From a bacterium (GTDB lineage Bacteria > Eremiobacterota > Eremiobacteria > Baltobacterales > Baltobacteraceae): a DNA stretch of 5,083 nucleotides. The DNA lies in the NCBI GenBank assembly GCA_021781095.1, contig JAJXXM010000055.1:1-5083 (forward strand), in the 5' to 3' direction. Each line of letters opens with the position of its first letter. The stretch's first letter is position 1. Under the pieces are notes generated by a model, which saw nothing but the letters and a program-made list of their open reading frames with translations, searched no databases and was not told the origin of the DNA. This document shows, in pieces, positions 1 through 5,083 of the stretch. The position numbers and the translations under genes were made by a program.

Positions 1-1372
1 CGGCCTCGCCGACGGCCTTGGCGACCGCCCCGACGACGCGCTGGTCGAAGACGCTGGGAATGACGTATTCGGCGTTCCGCTCCTCATCGCTGACCATCTC
101 GGCGATCGCACGCGCGGCGGCGAGTTTCATCGATTCGGTGATGCGGCTCGCGCGCACGTCGAGCGCCCCGCGAAAGATTCCAGGGAAGGCCAAAAGGTTG
201 TTGACCTGGTTGGGAAAGTCGGAGCGTCCCGTGGCGATGACGGTGGCGACCGGGGCGGCTGCATCGGGCATGATTTCCGGGGTTGGGTTCGCCATCGCAA
301 AGACGATCGGATCGCGACCCATCGTCGCGATATCCTCGGGCTGCAACACTCCCGGAGCCGAGACGCCGATAAAGACGTCGGCGCCTTTGAGCACCTCGGC
401 GAGCGTGCCCCGACGGTTCTCGCGGTTGGTGTTCTCGGCGAGCCAGCGCCAATGGGGATTGTCGTAGCGATCGCTCCGATTGAGCGCGCCGACGCGATCG
501 ACCGGAATCACGTCGCGTACGCCGGCACCGAGCAGCATTTTAATCGTCGCCGTCCCGGCGGCGCCGCTCCCCGATACGACGACCTGAAGGCTGGAGAACT
601 CCTTGCCGACCACCTTCGCCGCATTCATCAACGCCGCTAAGATGACGACGGCGGTCCCGTGCTGGTCGTCGTGCATCACCGGGATGTCGAGCCGCTCGAT
701 GAGTTTCTGCTCGACTTCGAAACACCGCGGAGCGGAGATATCCTCGAGATTGATCCCGCCGAAGACCGGAGCGATCCGTACGACGGTTTCGACGATTTCG
801 TCGACGTCTTTCGTATCGAGGCAGATCGGAAAGGCATCGATATCGGCGAACTGTTTGAAGAGCATCGCTTTGCCCTCCATCACCGGGAGCGCGCCGAGCG
901 GGCCGATATCTCCCAATCCGAGCACCGCCGTACCGTCGGAGACGACGGCGACGCTGTTCCGCTTGATCGTCAGCGCGAAGGCTTTGCTCGGGTCCGCGGC
1001 AATCGCCATCGAGACGCGCGCGACGCCGGGGGTGTAGACCGTCGAAAGATCCTGTCGCGTCTTTACCGGTATCTTCGGTTCGACGCGAATCTTTCCACCG
1101 ATATGGGCGAGGAACGTCGAATCGGAGATACTGATGATGCGCGCGTCTTCAATCGCTTCGACGCAACGGCGCACGTCGTTCCCGATTTGTTCGGAGCTGA
1201 CGTTGACGGTAACGTCGCGAATAACGCGCGACCGATTGACCGAGCGCATATCGACGGCGGCGATCACTCCCCCGGCATCGCCGATCGCATTCGCGAGGAC
1301 GCCGAAGGCGCCCGTCTCGTTCGGCATCTCGACGCGCATGATGAGCGTAAAACTGATTGCAACTTGCGCCAC
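1..1372 (-). CDS. ACT-domain malic enzyme (malate dehydrogenase, oxaloacetate-decarboxylating), partial at the C-terminus
   Basis: This enzyme oxidatively decarboxylates malate to pyruvate and CO2 using NAD(P)+ and a divalent metal, in the cytoplasm. The reading frame stays open to the left edge, so 457 residues are visible. Related ACT-malic enzymes are about 470-480 residues, so probably only the extreme C-terminus is missing. Residues 8-80 look like an ACT domain (MRVEMPNETGAFG near the start), a fold that commonly binds small effectors. The catalytic N-domain follows, with YTPGVA (Tyr113), MEGKAMLFK (Lys168, likely general base), NLEDI (Glu210, Asp211) and HDDQHGT (Asp236) for metal binding. 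The NAD(P) domain has GSGAAG (268-273), ANPTPEI (361-367) and PNQVNN (387-392). The start is GTG with AGGAGG 9 nt upstream; an in-frame TAA at 1409-1411 excludes distant upstream starts. Asp292 after the second strand is compatible with NAD, but cofactor choice cannot be settled. A C-terminal phosphotransacetylase-like extension, as in MaeB, cannot be excluded but would be unexpected with an N-terminal ACT domain. Confidence 0.95.
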   Translation of the reverse strand, partial: MAQVAISFTLIMRVEMPNETGAFGVLANAIGDAGGVIAAVDMRSVNRSRVIRDVTVNVSSEQIGNDVRRCVEAIEDARIISISDSTFLAHIGGKIRVEPKIPVKTRQDLSTVYTPGVARVSMAIAADPSKAFALTIKRNSVAVVSDGTAVLGLGDIGPLGALPVMEGKAMLFKQFADIDAFPICLDTKDVDEIVETVVRIAPVFGGINLEDISAPRCFEVEQKLIERLDIPVMHDDQHGTAVVILAALMNAAKVVGKEFSSLQVVVSGSGAAGTATIKMLLGAGVRDVIPVDRVGALNRSDRYDNPHWRWLAENTNRENRRGTLAEVLKGADVFIGVSAPGVLQPEDIATMGRDPIVFAMANPTPEIMPDAAAPVATVIATGRSDFPNQVNNLLAFPGIFRGALDVRASRITESMKLAAARAIAEMVSDEERNAEYVIPSVFDQRVVGAVAKAVGEA

Positions 1373-1381
1373 GACTACGAT

Positions 1382-1387
1382 CCTCCT
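1382..1387 (-). promoter_or_regulatory. Shine-Dalgarno sequence of the malic enzyme gene, overlapping the tldE stop codon
   Basis: Read on the minus strand, the junction is TAGGAGG: the TAG stop of tldE (1386-1388) shares its last two bases with a consensus AGGAGG. Nine bases separate it from the GTG start at 1372. This is the strongest ribosome binding site in the window and decides the start of the malic enzyme. A ribosome terminating on tldE sits on this site, so termination and re-initiation may be coupled; that part is inference. Confidence 0.8.
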
Positions 1388-2729
1388 AAGGTGCGGATTG
1401 CGATCCGCTTACTTGCATCTCGGCGACCCGGAAACTCGGAGCGGCGATCGATCCGTCGAACTTGAGATCGTTTGCGACGGCATCGATGCCTGCGAGTATC
1501 TCGGGGAACGGAGCTGCAATCGTGAATTCTTCAATAGATTCCGCTAGTTCACCATCGCGGATCATTATTCCGCGTGCGCCGCGACTGTAGAGCCCCGAGG
1601 CGTGTTCGGTAGCGAAGCCGATCGTCTCCATCACCAAGATTCCGCGCGCCGTCGCGGCGACCAACGCTTCGAGCGTCTGCTTTCCGGGCGCGAGAAAGAA
1701 GGTATTCGGCCCTATTCCTCCACCCGAGGCATTACCGGTGCTGCGGGCTCCGAGCCGCCGTGCGTAATATGTGTCGAAAAGAAACGAGCGCAGCGTACCG
1801 CGTTCGAACACCGTCGTTCGCTGCGTCGGCACCCCTTCGTCGTCGAAGGGCGAGGAGCCTAAGGCGCCGGGGATCGTACCGTCATCGTGGATCTCGAGCA
1901 GGTCGCTGCCGATCCGCTCGCCGATTCGCCCCGCGAGCCACGAATTTCCCACTGCGACATTTGCCGCATTGCATGCAGCGAAGAGATCGGAGAGCAGCGT
2001 CGCCGCCACCTCCCGGTCGAAGACGATCGAGGTCGTCTGCGTCGGCGGTTTTGAGGCGCCGCAAAATGCGACGGTGCGCCGAACCGCCTCGCGGGCAACG
2101 GCGTCGGGCGAATCGAGCCGCGCGAGGAAGCGCGAGGCATCGCCGTAATGAGCGGTGCGCCGATAGGCACCCTCGCTCGCAACCGGCGAGGCCGAAAGGG
2201 CGGCTTGCGTTCCGCGATAACTCCCCAGCGCTCCACGCGAATTGGCGAGCGCCATCGTCACGCATGCGTCGTGGTAACTCGAACCGTTACTGTTGTCGAT
2301 TCGTGCGTCGGCGGCACGTATCGACTTTTCGACGTTCCGAACGTCGCCGAGACGCTCGTCGTCGTTGCGCTTTTCAACCGCCTCGTCGTAGAGATCGAGT
2401 CGCCGGTCGGGCAACGAGCACGGGTCGGGAAGTCCGGCATAGGGATCGACGCCGACGTATCGCGCCTGCTCCAACGCCGAGGTTACGCCCGCGCGAATCT
2501 CGTCATCGCTCCAATGCGTCCCCGCCAACGTCGCCTTGCGACCGTCGAGAAAGAGCCGCATCGAAAGCGAACGTCCGTCGGAGGCGTCGAGTTTCGTAAT
2601 GCGTTCGCCGCGCGCTTGCGCGTTGAAACGACGCGCCAGCACGATGCGTGCTTCGGCGTCGCTCGCACCGGCCGCGAGTGCGATCTCCACCGCGCGTCGC
2701 GCGCGCTCCCGTGCCTCCTCTTCACGCAC
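1386..2729 (-). CDS. tldE: TldE/PmbA family protein, partner subunit of the TldD/TldE metalloprotease
   Basis: TldE (PmbA) forms a cytoplasmic complex with TldD. In Enterobacteria that complex removes the leader of microcin B17, degrades the antitoxin CcdA and cleaves unfolded peptides. The 447 residues match the family length (about 450). An N-terminal domain covers roughly residues 1-200. The conserved C-terminal domain (about 230-445) has GRIGERIGS (268-276), HDDGTIPG (281-288), FDDEG (295-299), RSTGNA (329-334) and GFATEHASGLYSRGARG (371-387). The TldD metal motif HExxxH is absent; the equivalent stretch reads REVAATLLSDL (239-249). That is normal for TldE and identifies it as the non-metal subunit. 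The start is GTG: an in-frame TGA at 2748-2750 is followed by no other start codon before 2729. It overlaps the end of tldD by 8 nt and has no strong Shine-Dalgarno, so translation probably depends on tldD. The stop is TAG. The assignment is firm; the physiological substrate is unknown. Confidence 0.95.
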   Translation of the reverse strand: MREEEARERARRAVEIALAAGASDAEARIVLARRFNAQARGERITKLDASDGRSLSMRLFLDGRKATLAGTHWSDDEIRAGVTSALEQARYVGVDPYAGLPDPCSLPDRRLDLYDEAVEKRNDDERLGDVRNVEKSIRAADARIDNSNGSSYHDACVTMALANSRGALGSYRGTQAALSASPVASEGAYRRTAHYGDASRFLARLDSPDAVAREAVRRTVAFCGASKPPTQTTSIVFDREVAATLLSDLFAACNAANVAVGNSWLAGRIGERIGSDLLEIHDDGTIPGALGSSPFDDEGVPTQRTTVFERGTLRSFLFDTYYARRLGARSTGNASGGGIGPNTFFLAPGKQTLEALVAATARGILVMETIGFATEHASGLYSRGARGIMIRDGELAESIEEFTIAAPFPEILAGIDAVANDLKFDGSIAAPSFRVAEMQVSGSQSAP

Positions 2730-4137
2730 CTTCGGTACCCCCGAGGCTCATCGCCGAGACCTTCAGCGTCGGCATTCCGACGCCGACCGGAACGTACTGG
2801 CCGCCCTTGCCGCAGGTATAATGCCGGCGCGCGAGGCGCGCGTCGTTTCCCACCGCGGTAACCTTCGTCATCGCATCGGGGCCGTTCCCGACGATCGTTG
2901 CATTTTTTACCGCCGCACCGAGGCGCCCTCGCTCGATACGGTAGCCCTCTGCGATCATGAAGACGAAATCGCCCTTCCCGATATCTACTTGCCCGCCGGC
3001 AAACGATTTTGCATAGATCCCGTCGCGCACCGACGCGATCATTTCGTCGAGCGGCACGTCGCCCGGCGGCATGTAGGTATTGCACATTCGCGGCTGCGGC
3101 AGGTGCCGGAAGGATTGTCGCCGACCGTTACCCGTCGAGCGCATCCCCATCAAGCGCGCGTTGAGTTCGTCGTGAAGGTAGCCGCGCAAAATGCCGCGTT
3201 CCACCAACACCGTATGCCCGCACGTTGTCCCTTCGTCGTCGAAAGCGGCGCTGCCGCGTTCTTCGGGGAGATTGCCGTCGTCGTAAATCGTGACGCATTC
3301 GCTGGCGACGCGCTCGCCGATACGCCCACTATAGAGCGAGACGCCTCGCCGATTGAAGTCCCCCTCCAAGCCGTGTCCGACCGCTTCGTGCAGCAAAACG
3401 CCGCCGCCGCCGGCACCGATTAACGTTTCGAATTCTCCGGCGGGGGCGGGCCGCGCGTCGAGATTCACGGCGGCGATGCGTGCGGCTTCGCGAGCGAGTT
3501 GTTCGGGCGTCGTCGATTCGAAGAATCCGATGGAGGTTCGCCCACCGTCGGCACAATAGCCGGTGCCGCGTTCGCGCCCCGCGCGCGCGATGCATTGGAC
3601 GCCGAGCGTCACCATCGGGCGACGATCGCAACGAAAGGAGCCATCGCTACGGGCGATCCAGAGTTCTTGCAACTCGTCGACGACGTGCGCGTTCACCGCT
3701 ACGATGCGCGATTCGCTCGCGCGTGCGGCGCTCTCCGCACGTTCCAGCAGCGCCGCTAGGAGGGCGGGCGCGGCGTTCTCGGTTCGCGTGCGATCGTAGA
3801 GGGCATCGCGAGCGCGCTCGAGCGATTCTAGCCGCGTCGCTTGCGCCGAGCCTTCGGCGGTCAAGCGGGCGATCGCCGCCGCACGCCCCGCCGCCTCGAT
3901 CAATCGTTCCTCGGTAAGGTCTTCGGTATAGGCATATCCCGCCGACTCTCCGACGACGACGCGCACTCCCGCCCCGAGATTTTGCAAGAGCCCGGCTTCG
4001 TGGATCGCCCCTTCTTGCAAGCGCATCTGCACCGTCGAACGACGTTCGCAAAAAACGTCGGCAAAGAGTCCGCCGTCGCGGAGTGCGCGGTCGAGAATTC
4101 GCTGTGCGCCCTGCGCGGTAAGTGGATCGTTCGCCAT
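2722..4137 (-). CDS. tldD: TldD, zinc metalloprotease catalytic subunit
   Basis: TldD is the metal-bearing, catalytic half of the TldD/TldE protease (peptidase family U62). It acts in the cytoplasm on unstructured peptides threaded into the heterodimer, and in some bacteria matures ribosomally made modified peptides. The protein has 471 residues, close to the family norm (about 480). The N-terminal domain spans about 1-225. The catalytic domain carries HEAVGHGLEGD (250-260), with His250, Glu251 and His255 of HExxxH, and TCGKGGQ (441-447), whose Cys442 matches the family's third zinc ligand. Also seen are GRIGERVAS (271-279), YDDGNLP (285-291), FDDEGT (299-304), RSTGNGRRQSF (333-343) and PRMCNTYMPPGD (349-360). 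All expected catalytic residues are present. The ATG start is the only one possible: an in-frame TGA lies 12 nt upstream at 4150-4152. The preceding PBP4 gene ends 7 nt upstream. The stop TGA lies inside tldE. Confidence 0.97.
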   Translation of the reverse strand: MANDPLTAQGAQRILDRALRDGGLFADVFCERRSTVQMRLQEGAIHEAGLLQNLGAGVRVVVGESAGYAYTEDLTEERLIEAAGRAAAIARLTAEGSAQATRLESLERARDALYDRTRTENAAPALLAALLERAESAARASESRIVAVNAHVVDELQELWIARSDGSFRCDRRPMVTLGVQCIARAGRERGTGYCADGGRTSIGFFESTTPEQLAREAARIAAVNLDARPAPAGEFETLIGAGGGGVLLHEAVGHGLEGDFNRRGVSLYSGRIGERVASECVTIYDDGNLPEERGSAAFDDEGTTCGHTVLVERGILRGYLHDELNARLMGMRSTGNGRRQSFRHLPQPRMCNTYMPPGDVPLDEMIASVRDGIYAKSFAGGQVDIGKGDFVFMIAEGYRIERGRLGAAVKNATIVGNGPDAMTKVTAVGNDARLARRHYTCGKGGQYVPVGVGMPTLKVSAMSLGGTEGA

Positions 4138-4138
4138 G

Positions 4139-4144
4139 CTCTCT
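4139..4144 (-). promoter_or_regulatory. Weak, close-set ribosome binding site of tldD
   Basis: On the minus strand a purine run, AGAGAG, sits one base before the ATG of tldD and directly follows the TAA stop of the upstream gene. It only partly matches the Shine-Dalgarno consensus and its spacing is short, so initiation here probably benefits from ribosomes finishing the PBP4-like gene. The functional reading is inference; the purine run and spacing are seen directly. Confidence 0.35.
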
Positions 4145-5083
4145 TTACATCAACGAAAGCGCTTCGACGCTGCGGCGCATCGATCTGTCGGGATCACCGG
4201 GCGATCCGTTAACCATAAATGCAAAAATGACCTCTCCGTGATGTCGCGTTCGCACGAAGCCCTCCAACGACGACGCATCATCGAGGTGCCCCGTTTTGGC
4301 GCGCACGCGCCCGTCGGCGGGACCAAAATCGATACCCTGCAACGTCCCGTCGAGATCGGCGCGCGCAAGCAACGGATCCAAATCGTACGCGCCGCTTCCA
4401 CGCGTTCGGAGGAGAATCGTTGCGAGCGTGATCGCGGCAATGCGGTTCCCATGACTGAGGCCGGAGCCGTCGAGGAGCGTGAGGCCCGGCGTCGGCACGC
4501 GCATGCGGCGTAACGTCGCTCGTTCGACGCGTACGCCGTCGGCGACGTTCGCTCGACCGTAGACGCGGAGGGCGACGGCGCGAAGTAACTGCTCGGCGTA
4601 ATGATTATCGGACTGCACCAACATATGCCGTTCGAGATCGCGCAACGTCGACGAACGATGGTTCCACCAAATCGAGGTCGCAAGCGGCGCGGGCTCGACG
4701 AGCACCTGCCTCCCGACGGCGATACCTTCGCGAACGAGTGCATCGCGCAGAACGGCGGCGGCGTGTCGGTTCGGATGCGTCACCGGAACCGAATCGACGA
4801 GATTCCCGCCGACGGAGAGTGCGGAGGTGGGGGCCTGATAGGGCGCACCGTCGTTCTCCGGATTCCAGTGCGGATTGATCTCCGCACCGAGGCTCGCGCT
4901 GGGATCGATGGCGATACGCGCGACCGAACGAACTCCCGAAGCGCGGAGCGCACGCGCCGCGGCTTGCAGATCGCGCGCGCGCAAGCTCGGGTCGCCCGAA
5001 CCGACCGCCCAGAGCGTACCTATACGATGGGTGCTGCGGTACGGGGCACGCGCCACGAGCAAAGTTGGAAAGCGATACTTTGG
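4145..5083 (-). CDS. dacB: PBP4-type D-alanyl-D-alanine carboxypeptidase/endopeptidase (peptidase S13), partial at the N-terminus
   Basis: Members of this family cleave the terminal D-Ala from peptidoglycan stem peptides and hydrolyse D-Ala-meso-diaminopimelate cross-links, outside the cytoplasmic membrane, with an acyl-serine mechanism. The frame is open to the right edge and shows 312 C-terminal residues. Counting from the edge, the motifs are GSGDPSL (28-34), the S13 signature YQAPTSALSVGGN (82-94), the second catalytic motif SDN (158-160, followed by HYAEQLLRAV), LLDGSGLSHGNRI (203-215) and the third motif KTG (263-265, in AKTGHLDDASSLEGFV). The C-terminal VIFAFMVNG (285-293) is also typical. 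The nucleophile motif SxxK and any signal peptide lie upstream of the window, so export and activity cannot be confirmed here. A TTG at 5060-5062 is just a Leu codon, not the start, because family sequence continues upstream of it. The symbol dacB is by family resemblance. It ends with TAA 7 nt before tldD, suggesting co-transcription. Confidence 0.9.
   Translation of the reverse strand, partial: PKYRFPTLLVARAPYRSTHRIGTLWAVGSGDPSLRARDLQAAARALRASGVRSVARIAIDPSASLGAEINPHWNPENDGAPYQAPTSALSVGGNLVDSVPVTHPNRHAAAVLRDALVREGIAVGRQVLVEPAPLATSIWWNHRSSTLRDLERHMLVQSDNHYAEQLLRAVALRVYGRANVADGVRVERATLRRMRVPTPGLTLLDGSGLSHGNRIAAITLATILLRTRGSGAYDLDPLLARADLDGTLQGIDFGPADGRVRAKTGHLDDASSLEGFVRTRHHGEVIFAFMVNGSPGDPDRSMRRSVEALSLM

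Noticed and set aside
659..1465. A 268-codon plus-strand open frame opposite the malic enzyme
   Set aside because: It lies in exact antisense register with the malic enzyme codons. Stops would need TTA, CTA or TCA in the sense strand, which are rare at this GC content. Its Asp/Arg-rich product matches no family I recognise.
2008..2022. Missing HExxxH motif in tldE as a sign of decay
   Set aside because: TldE/PmbA proteins normally lack this motif; TldD supplies the metal site and has it intact here.
1760..2599. A 279-codon plus-strand open frame opposite tldE
   Set aside because: The product is extremely rich in Arg, Ala and Pro, as expected of a shadow frame in GC-rich coding DNA. It lies inside a firmly identified tldE.
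2712..2721. A GAGGAGG-type sequence just after the tldE start, as a ribosome binding site for a later start
   Set aside because: The next in-frame start candidate, the GTG of codon 14, is about 23 nt further on, too far for this site, and the bases encode a Glu run common at such N-termini.
2824..2838. A short GC palindrome, GCGCG-AGG-CGCGC, as a possible terminator or binding site
   Set aside because: It lies inside the tldD coding region, encodes ordinary residues near the C-terminus (Ala-Arg rich), and has no T-tract. Short CG palindromes are expected in this composition.
2148..2861. A 237-codon plus-strand open frame opposite tldE
   Set aside because: It is in antisense register with tldE codons and is explained by codon bias.
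2536..3423. A 295-codon plus-strand open frame opposite tldD and the start of tldE
   Set aside because: It crosses the tldD/tldE junction on the opposite strand and has no recognisable domain; both sense genes have full conserved motifs.
4150..4743. A 197-codon minus-strand frame inside the PBP4-like gene
   Set aside because: It is an out-of-frame shadow with an Arg/Ser-rich product. The other frame carries SDN, KTG and the other S13 motifs.

Overview
The window carries four genes, all on the minus strand and almost without gaps. In transcription order they run from the right edge to the left edge: the 3' part of a penicillin-binding protein 4-type D-alanyl-D-alanine carboxypeptidase/endopeptidase (4145-5083, N-terminus outside the window), tldD (2722-4137), tldE/pmbA (1386-2729), and an ACT-domain malic enzyme (1-1372, last few residues outside the window). 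The junctions are a 7-nt gap, an 8-nt overlap and a 13-nt gap. This is the layout of a single operon whose promoter lies upstream of the window.

The DNA is GC-rich (about 60% by eye), with many TCG, CGC, GCG and ATC codons, so it comes from a bacterium with moderately high GC. The proteins are clearly bacterial. No marker here fixes the phylum. My guess of a little-cultured high-GC lineage such as Eremiobacterota rests only on the general look of the sequence and should not be relied on.

Functionally, three consecutive genes encode peptide-bond hydrolases. The PBP4-like protein trims or cleaves peptidoglycan peptides outside the cytoplasmic membrane. TldD and TldE are the two halves of a cytoplasmic metalloprotease that degrades unfolded or short peptides and in some bacteria matures modified peptides. 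The fourth gene is central carbon metabolism: oxidative decarboxylation of malate to pyruvate, with an N-terminal ACT domain that suggests allosteric control. It has its own strong Shine-Dalgarno sequence, overlapping the tldE stop codon, so it may be translated at a different level from the peptidase genes.

I saw no RNA gene, mobile element, CRISPR array, long repeat or terminator, and no intergenic stretch longer than 13 nt. The window looks like an ordinary chromosomal housekeeping region. The only mildly unusual point is the company these genes keep. I found no evidence for a previously undescribed system.
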